From assembly GCA_902785755.1 (NCBI GenBank), contig CACZZO010000012.1:186001-250000 (forward strand): a stretch of 64,000 nucleotides of DNA. Reading direction: 5' to 3'. Source of the DNA: an uncultured Bacteroidia bacterium (GTDB lineage: Bacteria > Bacteroidota > Bacteroidia > Bacteroidales > F082). Under the pieces are notes generated by a model. It did no database searches. It was not told where the DNA came from and saw nothing but the letters and a program-made list of their open reading frames with translations. A program made the translations under genes and the position numbers. Of the stretch, positions 8,301-15,529 are shown piece after piece; positions within the stretch are counted from its first letter, which is position 1, and every line of letters starts with the position of its first letter.

Positions 8301-11201
8301 GGTGATGGGGGCTGCGGCCGTACCCACCGCATAGAGTTGACCGCCACTCCAGTCACCCACATAAATGCGGCAACCTTGTTTCACTTTGATAGTGTTGCCG
8401 GGAGCGACGGTGAGTTTTGGGGAGTTATTGCCAATCCATACATTACCCAAAAGGGCATAGCCATTGGCATAGTAATTCCATGTCTGGTTGGAATAGATTC
8501 GTCCTTCACCCACGGCAATGTCAGAACCGTTGTCGGCAAAGGCGATGGCGCTTTCGTCGAAGTTGAAGGAGCGGTCGGGTGTGTAGGAATACAGGCCATA
8601 GAGGTTGCTGGAGCAGGTTACACCTGAGTAGACGGCATTGTGGCTATTTTCGGCTAAAGAAATGCCGCAGTTGGTGTTTCCTGTCATCGTGCAGTCGTTG
8701 AAGGTTGAAGAGGAAGAATAGTACATAAAGAGGCCGTCGTAGTTGTTGCTCATCGTGCAGGAGGTGCAAGTGAGCAGCGAGTTGTAATCAATGTACAAGC
8801 CTCTTCTGACATTGCCATCGAAGGTGCAGTCGGTCATGGTCGTGCCTGAGTAATAGCAATACATGCCGTCAACCGAAGACAGGTTGAAGTTGCAATGGTT
8901 GATGACGGAGGGTTGGCCGGTGTTATACATGCGCAGGTTGGCGTGGTTTTCGCCGTTGCCGGCTTTCTCAATGGTGGTGTATTCCATCACTGAGGAGAGG
9001 CCGCTGTTGTTGTCGCTGGCGTCTTGGTAATACACACCGTTCCAACTGCCGCTGCCGGCTTCAAAGGCGGTCAGAAGGATGGGGCTTTCCTCGGTGCCGT
9101 TGAAGTTGACGGAAGCGGCTCCAATGTTGAAGCCTGTGTTGGGCATGAACATGATGGTGACGCCTGGGCCGATGTTGTGGGTGCCGGAGGTGAAGCTGAT
9201 GGTTTCGGTCACCAAATAGGGGCTGTGTTCGGCGGTGAGGTTGCCAATCCAGTTCAGGTTGCCGGCCAATTGGCTGTAGCCGCTCAGGGTGAGGGTGACG
9301 TCATCGATGAAGAAGGCTTCTTCGCCGGTGGAGGTGATGCGGAACATGTATTGGATGTAGCTCTTGGTCTGGCCTACGGTCACAGGCAGGTTGGTGCCAG
9401 CCGAGGTCCAGTTGCTGAACACCTGGTCTTCGTCAGCCGTGCGGTAGAGCACCTCGTAGGCGTAGGAACCGGTGTTGGTCAGGCTGTAGTTGAACTCGTC
9501 CATCGTTTTGGGCGTACCCACATTGAAGGGCCAACTGACGAAAACGGGATGGCCGGCGAGGGTGGTGGAGGGGGTCACGGCCATGAAGCGAGTGGCGTTG
9601 TTGAGGTTGCCTGAAAGGTTGATGCCGCCGCAGTAGAAAATCTTGTTGCCAAAGGCGAAGGAAGCGCCTTCGGTATAGCGTTCAGGCAGTTGGATGTCTG
9701 ATAGTTGCCAATCGTAAGTGGCTGCATCGGCATCGGTATAGGTGAATTTGTTGCTTTCCAAAGTGCCTTCCTTGCCGCCGATGACGGTCAGGATGCCGTT
9801 GGTGCAAACGGTGGTGTGGCCATAGACGGTGTTGGGCAGGGCGGTATTGGTGGCCCAAGTGCCGAGGCTGCCGTCGAGGTTGACGGCGACGCTATACACC
9901 GTGTTCTTTTGGGTGAACGAAGCGTCGTAGCCGCCGGTAACAATAATCTTCGAGTTGTAGACGGCCACGGCGTGTCCGTTGCGGGCTTCGGGCAAGCTGG
10001 CGACTTCGGTGATGCCCGTCACTTCGCCGATGGCGTTCACGGTGAGGCGATACACCTTGTCGGTGGCATCGTTTTCGGTATCGGTGTTGGCGCCACCTAT
10101 TATATATAGGTTACCCAAGGCTTCCACAGCGCGAGCGCCCCAGCAGGGCTGGGGCAGGCTGACGGTGAGTTCCTCCCATGCCTCGATGGAGCCGTCATCG
10201 TTGATGAATGCCGAATAAATCTTGTCGCTCACGGTGTCGTTGTTGCGACCGCCAGCCACAATCAAATGGGTTTGTGTGGCCACCACTGCCATGTCTTGCA
10301 AAGGTTGTGGCAGGGCATTGAGGGTAGTCCAACCCGAAATGCCGTTGTCTTGTTGTGTGGCGCGATACACGTTGCTCACAGGATTGGAACCATTGCGGCC
10401 ACCCACGCAATACACATAGTTGCGCCAAGTCACCACTTGGTGGTTTTTCAGGTTTTGGGGCAGGCTGGTGGTTGCGGCCCAGTCGGCAACGGAGGCCATC
10501 TTGTATTGCGAGGCCACCTTACCGTCCGCGATGCTCACATTCGAGCCGTCGCCCATGATGAAGTCGTTGTCGCTGGTTTGGACCAGATAGGTGTGGCCGT
10601 CAATCACCATTTCTTCGATGGCCACATTGTCGATGGCACCGGGAGGGTTGCCTCCATAACTGCCGTCGTTGCGCCATGCGAAGACCATCTTGTAGGTGCC
10701 TTCCGTAATGTCGTTTCTGATGGCACTTCGGGTGCTCCAGTTGGAATTGCCTAACAATTGAGTATTGTCGTCAATTGTAATCCAACCTGAGGGCAGCCCT
10801 GAGTTTTGGCTAAGCTCCGTTGAGCCAGGCACTAAGCCAACGCGGATGTAGTCACAGCCGCCTTCGCCATAGTTTTTCCAGTCGTATTGGAAGCGATAAG
10901 TGGCTTCTTCAAGGGTGAAGAGTTTCCAGAAATACACCCAGGTGGAAGCACCTGTGTTGTAGGTGTTGGTTTCACCTCCGTCTTGGGAGATGTAAACGGC
11001 ATGGGTGCCGCCGTTGCTGGTGGCTGTTCCCCAATACCAGGCGTTAACGGATTCGCCGTTCACGAATTCCCATTCGCATTCAGAGCCTTCAAAGTTGTCG
11101 GAGAAGGGATTGTCTCCGTCAACAACTACGGCCGTTTGGGCCATGATTGCCAATGGCAGTGATAGCGCCATCAGCAGGAAGAAGTAAACTTTTCTGTTCA
11201 T
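5370..11201 (-). CDS. Giant T9SS-secreted protein: Kelch repeats, right-handed beta-helix, dockerin and cohesin-like module
   Basis: 1943 residues. A signal peptide (MNRKVYFFLLMALSLPLAIM-AQ) is followed by a jelly-roll 'choice-of-anchor' domain (about 28-200), Kelch-type repeats (about 230-540, e.g. VIGGKEG, VTGGYDA) and a long right-handed parallel beta-helix (about 660-1510) built of 'GxWxGLxFYDxSDYN' and 'NCxFxNx' rungs. At about 1600-1670 two F-hand segments, GVNATDALLVMRHF and ADVNGSGNINGTDAMLILRR, form a type I dockerin. Residues about 1714-1838 (IVLPVSIKNAVEMGALTLRF) look cohesin-like. The last 80 residues (VYPNPAKDVCRLSYQL to MLIIEK) are a type A T9SS sorting domain, so it should cross the outer membrane. 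Downstream, 6 bp away, lies a protein with three cohesin-type modules. The beta-helix could act on or bind polysaccharide, but no catalytic residues could be assigned. Confidence 0.9.
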   Translation of the reverse strand: MNRKVYFFLLMALSLPLAIMAQTAVVVDGDNPFSDNFEGSECEWEFVNGESVNAWYWGTATSNGGTHAVYISQDGGETNTYNTGASTWVYFWKLFTLEEATYRFQYDWKNYGEGGCDYIRVGLVPGSTELSQNSGLPSGWITIDDNTQLLGNSNWSTRSAIRNDITEGTYKMVFAWRNDGSYGGNPPGAIDNVAIEEMVIDGHTYLVQTSDNDFIMGDGSNVSIADGKVASQYKMASVADWAATTSLPQNLKNHQVVTWRNYVYCVGGRNGSNPVSNVYRATQQDNGISGWTTLNALPQPLQDMAVVATQTHLIVAGGRNNDTVSDKIYSAFINDDGSIEAWEELTVSLPQPCWGARAVEALGNLYIIGGANTDTENDATDKVYRLTVNAIGEVTGITEVASLPEARNGHAVAVYNSKIIVTGGYDASFTQKNTVYSVAVNLDGSLGTWATNTALPNTVYGHTTVCTNGILTVIGGKEGTLESNKFTYTDADAATYDWQLSDIQLPERYTEGASFAFGNKIFYCGGINLSGNLNNATRFMAVTPSTTLAGHPVFVSWPFNVGTPKTMDEFNYSLTNTGSYAYEVLYRTADEDQVFSNWTSAGTNLPVTVGQTKSYIQYMFRITSTGEEAFFIDDVTLTLSGYSQLAGNLNWIGNLTAEHSPYLVTETISFTSGTHNIGPGVTIMFMPNTGFNIGAASVNFNGTEESPILLTAFEAGSGSWNGVYYQDASDNNSGLSSVMEYTTIEKAGNGENHANLRMYNTGQPSVINHCNFNLSSVDGMYCYYSGTTMTDCTFDGNVRRGLYIDYNSLLTCTSCTMSNNYDGLFMYYSSSSTFNDCTMTGNTNCGISLAENSHNAVYSGVTCSSNLYGLYSYTPDRSFNFDESAIAFADNGSDIAVGEGRIYSNQTWNYYANGYALLGNVWIGNNSPKLTVAPGNTIKVKQGCRIYVGDWSGGQLYAVGTAAAPITFTSLNGEVGGWQGFCFYDNSDYNSSSSMRYCVVENAVTNLYCEYTNQPSVMYSTFQNATDHNVYLYQSSISLEGCTLKNAPRGLSVDYYSQPTIVSTTFENHSEACVRFYNNNNTSVTYAGCTLKDSNYGIWYNTPDIDIPDFTNTVTFENNVANIAISGGTTYTHTWAANTYAVLGNIRIYNGTLTLSPGTVLKFAEGTYPYVDSYANLIAEGTATQPITFTSLNGEVGGWNGLRFYDYSDYNAEQESSLKHCILEKGNSYNLYMEYTTQPSLIENCIFRNSAAKGAYLYESYSTFSNCTFEDNAEYPLYYNNGHYVGELDNLTFSGNLLDGIVMNSGHITVDRTWNAYTYYILNGNLYVGRYRWDSPNYCGLTLMPGTILKFAEDRYMTIGSDSYYPGDLHAEGTAEQPIIFTSMNGEPGGWGGLYFGDYADYNAEQVSTLKHCIIENGNEYNMQSYNTYQPSLIENCVLQNSNGIGLYLNSYSAPVVSKNTIRNNASYGIYLTGSYVAPVIGGSAETANNIYNNGGYAVYNNTSTNFDMTYNFWGNISSTYIDDELIHDKMDDSWYGRITYEPVSWFPVESFEHLQGTFNYGEDKAMANREMNIINAGDTIIATATTNGNGEYDFSNYAVSVYNTLDADLGVDILAGVNATDALLVMRHFVHLDTLAYNYAAIADVNGSGNINGTDAMLILRRAIDEQFPVGDFYYYTPNGISVEGGTCTYDLSFLCYGDVNGSYTPATRDNTIELMTEGQLVAESNQEIVLPVSIKNAVEMGALTLRFAYPEEYLEIEDVVLAATGESLIFSANEGALTTVWFSLEPIDLVENDELILIKVRTRDLNNIDEPVVFSLNAYSEMADGSAQVLDDVVIAMPAIVTATLGLNNNTIDVANMTVYPNPAKDVCRLSYQLAEAGHVTVTVYNMMGVKVMDAANCRQAEGKHEVRLNTSELAAGTYCCRITFEGENSWVKTTMLIIEK

Positions 11202-11278
11202 GATGATTTGTTTTTAATGATTAGTTGTAAATTTGTTTAGTTCGCTTTACATATAATGAGGCCAAATTTCAAAAAAAA

Positions 11279-11344
11279 CAATGCGTAAAAAAGATACCCA
11301 GTAATCTTTCAATGCGTAAAAAATTGTTTTCAATGCGTAAAAAA
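11279..11344. repeat. Three direct copies of CAATGCGTAAAAAA between divergent genes
   Basis: The motif CAATGCGTAAAAAA occurs at 11279-11292, 11310-11323 and 11331-11344, in the 200-bp gap between the giant secreted-protein gene (minus) and the AraC-type regulator (plus). Spacings are 31 and 21 bp. Clustered direct repeats in a divergent promoter region next to a regulator gene are a reasonable operator candidate, perhaps for the AraC protein itself; this is inference. A single GCAAAAATGCGTAAA stretch recurs just upstream of rsfS near 62249, so part of the motif may be a general AT-rich promoter sequence. Confidence 0.5.
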
Positions 11345-11389
11345 ATTAAGGACGGGGCGGAAATTGGTCTTTCTTTGAAAGGAAAACCG

Positions 11390-11397
11390 TAATTTTG
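11390..11397 (+). promoter_or_regulatory. Bacteroidota -7 box TAATTTTG for the AraC-type regulator
   Basis: TAATTTTG fits the Bacteroidota -7 consensus TAnnTTTG and ends 5 bp before the ATG at 11403, so the transcript would be leaderless or nearly so. No clear TTTG -33 box lies at the usual 19-21 bp spacing. Confidence 0.45.
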
Positions 11398-11402
11398 CCT
11401 AC

Positions 11403-12521
11403 ATGAACGGCGCTTCATTTTACATATTGCTGCTTTGTTTCGTCTCCGGCTTAACGCAATGCGCTTTGGCAGGAATCGGAGTCTTCATGCTCAAGTGTCA
11501 CCGCCGCTATCAGTTCCAACGCATCTACGCGGCTGTTTTGCTCCTGCATTCCATCGGCTTTTTCAACAATTTTGTGATACTGGCCTGCCGCAATCTGCCC
11601 TCTTCCGAGTTCCTTAACTTGCTTTTGTTGTTTTTCGATTTTGTGATTGCGGGCGGATATATGATGTTCGGCGTTTCTTTGGTATTCCCCAACCGCTTCA
11701 AGATACGCCAACTTTTGCTTTTGGAAATGCCACTCATCATGGCAATGCTATTGTTTGCCATTACCCAAAGCAGTATGGTTTTGCCCATTGTACGAATCTA
11801 CACTTTGGTGGTCTCAGTAGTGTTGCTGGTTTGTCTTTGGATTTCCATTAAAAAACACACGAAAATGCTGCTCGACAATGTTGGCAACATGGAGTATTTC
11901 GACTTGCGCTGGACCAACTACCTGCTTGCCGTCTATTTCGTGGTTCTTTTGATTTGGACTGCCGAAAGCTTTTCGCAGCAAACATGGTTTTCGACTGAGT
12001 CGATGAACAACAACCTGCTTTTCGACACGGTTTATTGTTTCTTTGTTATAGCCGTTGTCTTGTTTGTCACGAAAAAACTGATTAGGCAAAAGGTGTTTAC
12101 CCTATCCACAACCGAAGCCGAGGATGAGACCGAACCCCAAGAAATTGAAGCAAAGGAGCCCGTTTCCAATCCTCAATATCACAAAGTGTTGATTAATAAT
12201 AACTTGGAAAGCGTTATCGTTGAAAACCGATATTATCAAGACAACACACTGACTTTGCAGAAGCTAGCACAACTTTTGGGTACCAACCGGCAATACTTGA
12301 GCAATTACATCAACCAAGAGAAGCATGAGAGTTTCTACGATTACATCAACGACTTTCGCTTGGAGGAAGCCAAACGCTTGTTAGAGAGCAAAGATGACGG
12401 AAACCAACACTCCGTGGAAGAGATTTCGTTGATGTCGGGCTTCAATTCCTACATTACATTCCTGCGGTCGTTCAAGAAAAAATACGGGCAAACGCCGTTG
12501 CAATACCTTTCAAATAAGTAG
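11403..12521 (+). CDS. Membrane-anchored AraC-family transcriptional regulator
   Basis: 372 residues. The N-terminal half (about 1-230) has six or seven hydrophobic segments (e.g. FYILLLCFVSGLTQCALAGI, IYTLVVSVVLLVCLWI) and should lie in the inner membrane. A short linker rich in Glu follows. Residues about 265-372 are an AraC-type double helix-turn-helix: LTLQKLAQLLGTNRQYLSNY is the first HTH, and EEISLMSGFNSYITFLRSFK with the family-typical KKYGQTPLQY end is the second. This architecture (7TM-like sensor plus AraC HTH) is common in Bacteroidota, where such proteins sense an unknown envelope signal. It is divergent from the giant surface-protein operon; control of that operon is plausible but not shown. 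The start at 11403 is the first ATG and sits just after a -7 box. Confidence 0.88.
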   Translation: MNGASFYILLLCFVSGLTQCALAGIGVFMLKCHRRYQFQRIYAAVLLLHSIGFFNNFVILACRNLPSSEFLNLLLLFFDFVIAGGYMMFGVSLVFPNRFKIRQLLLLEMPLIMAMLLFAITQSSMVLPIVRIYTLVVSVVLLVCLWISIKKHTKMLLDNVGNMEYFDLRWTNYLLAVYFVVLLIWTAESFSQQTWFSTESMNNNLLFDTVYCFFVIAVVLFVTKKLIRQKVFTLSTTEAEDETEPQEIEAKEPVSNPQYHKVLINNNLESVIVENRYYQDNTLTLQKLAQLLGTNRQYLSNYINQEKHESFYDYINDFRLEEAKRLLESKDDGNQHSVEEISLMSGFNSYITFLRSFKKKYGQTPLQYLSNK

Positions 12522-12683
12522 GTGGATATGATAGACTGCGAGACTCCGTGACTGCGAGTCAAATACCCGAAGTCTCGTGTCCCGAAGTCCCGAAGTCAAT
12601 GGCTGTGGCAGTCTGTTTTTGAACACTTACTTGGAAATTGAAAATGGCAGAGCAAAGACTCTTCTTTCCGAAATCTTTGACAT

Positions 12684-14975
12684 TTACCATCCGCCACCTC
12701 CAGCGCTCACGGTAGTGTACATCGAATTGACGTTCACGTTGGTGCTTTGGCCGCCAGTGTAGGTCACGTTGCCGGTGTAGTAGCCGTTCCAGTTGGTGCC
12801 GCCGCTGATGGTGCCGCCGTATTTCACGGTGTAGGATTGCCCCGTTTGCAGTTGCGGGTCGGTGAAGAGCATCACCATATTGTTGCCCCAACCGCCGCCA
12901 CCGCCACCCGTGAAGGTCGGGCATTGGTAGGTGCAAATCACGGTGCCGTCCGATTTCAGGACTTGGATGGCGTAGCCGGGTTGCGTGTTGATTTTCAGCG
13001 TGGGTTGGGTGCAAACGTTTTGCGTCGGGTTGCTCGTCGCGCCGCCCGTGCCGATGTGGGTGCCGCCCGTGATTTTGAATTGGTTCCAATCGCAGTCGAA
13101 ACCTTCTTCGGGCTGGCGCGCGCCGTTGGCGATGGCGAAGCCGCCGTTAAGGAAAAGGGTGCCGTTTGAGTCGATGCCGTCGTTGTTGTCGCTATGCGAA
13201 TAGATGGTGCCGCCGTTGATGGTGAGGTTTTGCGCCGCGTTGATGGGGTCGTCGGTCTTCGAGTAGGTCTCAATGTTTCCGCCGTTGATGGTCAGCGTGG
13301 CCTTGCTTTCGATGCACTCGCCGCCTTCATTGTTTTGGGTGCAGTTGACCGTGACGGTGCCGCTGTTGATGGTCAGGTTGCCGCGACTCTTGATGCCTTT
13401 CGGGTTGGCGTAGTCGCCGCCTTGACCTGGTCCGGGAGGCCAGCCGCCGCCACCGCCTGATGAGATAGTGATGCGCTCGCCGCTGGTGGTCACGTTGAGG
13501 ATGAGGTCGTCGTCGTTGCCGCCCGTGGTGCCAAGGGTCAGGGTGGAAGTGGTGTGGCTGTCGTCGCCCACATTGATACCCTTTCCGCCTGTACCAGAAC
13601 TATTTAAGGTGATGTTTCCCGAAAGGATGCTCATATTGCCGTCGGAGCGCAGGCAGGCCGAAGTGTAGGCGTCTTTGGTCGAGCCGCTGATGGTGTAGGT
13701 CGCGCCGTCGCCTTGCGTGGTGATGGTCATAGTGGCGCCATCGATGGTCAGGTTGCCGTCCGTGCTGATGCCTTTACCGCCGTGGTTGGAGGTGGGCAAG
13801 GTGATGGTGAAGTCGCCTCCCGTAATATTAATATCGGTGTCGCACTTGATGGCCGAGCAATAGGCGGGAACGTTCTGGTTATTAACCGATTCCAAAACCG
13901 TGCTTCCCGAAGAGGTGATGTTGATGATTCCTCCCGTAATGTTGATGTCGCCGTCGGCCTTGATGCCTTTCGACATATCGCCGGAATGTCCGATGCCGAT
14001 GGAGCCTCCGTTGATGAAAACGTTGCTGTCGGCCTTGATGCCTTTACCGTCGGTGCCTGTGGCGGTCATATTAAGCGTTCCGTCATTCATAGTGAAATTG
14101 CCCGACACCTTGACACATCTTTGACTTTCCGCTGTTGTATGGATGGTCAGGTCGCCGTTTTGGATGGTGATATTGCCTGAAATGTCCAAGCCATCGGAGC
14201 CTGCCGACACAATGACAAGTGTACCGTTATTCCAAATAAGGTCACTACTGCCATGTATGCCGTCGCTGTCGGTTTCAGAGATGATGATGGTGCCGCCGGA
14301 ATTGACCGTCAAAATGCCTTCCACTGAGATGCCATGTTTGGCGTTACCCGTGATTTGTATCGTTCCTGAACCATTAATGGAGAGGTTGCCAGCCGCATAA
14401 AGGGTCCCGTTGATGGCACTGTTGGCGTTGTCGGCAATGGCTGAGTTGCCTCTGAGGTTAAGAGTGACAGCGACTGGACTTGCGATATTGATGGCCGCAG
14501 TGTTGCCGCTGGTTAGTGATAAGTCGCTCAATGCCAAATAGAAAGAATTGCTACTGTTGAATGTTAACGAGCCGTTGGAAGAACTGCCTGAAACGATGTA
14601 CGGAACATTGGCCATAGTGGAGTTTACCGTGACATTGGTGCTGTTTGTGCTTACTGTCACGCCATTATCAGAGAACGGGTTGACCACATTCACGCTTGAG
14701 CCATTATAAATAATGTATACCGTGTCGCCCGCAGGTGGTTCTTGTTGAACAAAAGTGATGCTGTCGAAAGCCGTGATGGGGAAGGTTGTAATGCCGCATC
14801 CGGCTTGCATAATCATATTGGCGGGCTGGCTGCCTTCAAAATGAATGGTGTGGATGTCGCTTACACTATTGTCGTAAATCACTGTACCAGCGTTATGTAG
14901 GTTGATGTGGTACTCCTGCGCATTAAGGCTAATGCAGCCAAACAATAAGGCAATGATAATCAATGACTTTCTCAT
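12684..14975 (-). CDS. Secreted Cthe_2159-type beta-helix (carbohydrate-binding) protein
   Basis: 763 residues with a signal peptide (MRKSLIIIALLFGCISLNAQ). After a short N-terminal domain (about 20-90) the bulk is a right-handed beta-helix with repeated 'GKGIKADxNxxIxGG' and 'GDGIDSNGTLxxNGG' rungs, as in the Cthe_2159 family, whose founding member binds cellulose and acidic pectin. The C terminus (about 680-763) has Gly-rich loops (GGGGGGWGNN) and ends in VSAGGGGW with no T9SS tail. Its ATG overlaps the stop of the upstream T9SS-tail protein by 4 nt (ATGA), so the two are translationally coupled and probably work together. Binding of plant or host polysaccharide at the surface is inferred from the family. 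Confidence 0.85.
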   Translation of the reverse strand: MRKSLIIIALLFGCISLNAQEYHINLHNAGTVIYDNSVSDIHTIHFEGSQPANMIMQAGCGITTFPITAFDSITFVQQEPPAGDTVYIIYNGSSVNVVNPFSDNGVTVSTNSTNVTVNSTMANVPYIVSGSSSNGSLTFNSSNSFYLALSDLSLTSGNTAAINIASPVAVTLNLRGNSAIADNANSAINGTLYAAGNLSINGSGTIQITGNAKHGISVEGILTVNSGGTIIISETDSDGIHGSSDLIWNNGTLVIVSAGSDGLDISGNITIQNGDLTIHTTAESQRCVKVSGNFTMNDGTLNMTATGTDGKGIKADSNVFINGGSIGIGHSGDMSKGIKADGDINITGGIINITSSGSTVLESVNNQNVPAYCSAIKCDTDINITGGDFTITLPTSNHGGKGISTDGNLTIDGATMTITTQGDGATYTISGSTKDAYTSACLRSDGNMSILSGNITLNSSGTGGKGINVGDDSHTTSTLTLGTTGGNDDDLILNVTTSGERITISSGGGGGWPPGPGQGGDYANPKGIKSRGNLTINSGTVTVNCTQNNEGGECIESKATLTINGGNIETYSKTDDPINAAQNLTINGGTIYSHSDNNDGIDSNGTLFLNGGFAIANGARQPEEGFDCDWNQFKITGGTHIGTGGATSNPTQNVCTQPTLKINTQPGYAIQVLKSDGTVICTYQCPTFTGGGGGGWGNNMVMLFTDPQLQTGQSYTVKYGGTISGGTNWNGYYTGNVTYTGGQSTNVNVNSMYTTVSAGGGGW

Positions 14976-15457
14976 AACTTAATCATTTTAAAGGTTGATG
15001 ATTGAGTTTTTACGAGGTACAACCCTATGGGCAGGTTGCTGATGTCAACAGATTGGCCTCCAGTAACTTCCATTGATTTGACCATTCTTCCGTCGAGGGC
15101 GTAAATGCTGACATTGTCTTTGCCCTCAAGGTTGCGGAGCGTGAAAGCGTTGTGGGCAGGGTTGGGGGCGAGGAAAACCGTGGCATCAGATGCTTCCGAA
15201 ACGCCTACTGTCTCGTCGCAAGTAATCTTTCGGATGTCGGCCAACGGAATGATGACCGTTCCTTTGGTGGAAATCTGCTCGATGACGAGTTTCGTATTGT
15301 CCTCAAAATAAAGGCGGTCGGCTTCAATCAATGAGTAGGTTTGCTCGCTGCCATTGTTCAGGAAAACAACGATTTGTGTGGATTGCGCCGACATTCGGAA
15401 CAACAGCCCGAAAACAAAGGCCGTCAGCAGCAATCCGCGTTGGATGATGTGTTTCAT
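14972..15457 (-). CDS. Small secreted protein with T9SS type A sorting domain
   Basis: 161 residues. It has a signal peptide (MKHIIQRGLLLTAFVFGLLF, cut near MSA-QS), a short domain of about 60 residues (IVVFLNNGSEQTYSL to IRKITCDE) that resembles the N-terminal module of the next gene's product, and a C-terminal T9SS sorting domain (FLAPNPAHNAFTLRNL to YLVKTQSSTFKMIKL). Almost all of the protein is therefore sorting signal. Its TGA overlaps the ATG of the beta-helix gene 12684-14975 (ATGA). It may be a carrier, or it may supply the missing T9SS tail in trans for its coupled neighbour; the latter is speculation. Confidence 0.85.
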   Translation of the reverse strand: MKHIIQRGLLLTAFVFGLLFRMSAQSTQIVVFLNNGSEQTYSLIEADRLYFEDNTKLVIEQISTKGTVIIPLADIRKITCDETVGVSEASDATVFLAPNPAHNAFTLRNLEGKDNVSIYALDGRMVKSMEVTGGQSVDISNLPIGLYLVKTQSSTFKMIKL

Positions 15458-15482
15458 TTTGCGTTTGAATTAATGTAAAGCG

Positions 15483-15490
15483 CAAAAGTA
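15483..15490 (-). promoter_or_regulatory. -7 box TACTTTTG for the 15457 operon
   Basis: On the minus strand TACTTTTG matches TAnnTTTG and lies about 25 bp upstream of the ATG at 15457. The UvrA-like gene ends at 15530 on the same strand, so this starts a new transcription unit. Confidence 0.5.
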
Positions 15491-15529
15491 CACATTATTA
15501 CAATATATGCGTCGCGGTTGCGAAGAAAA

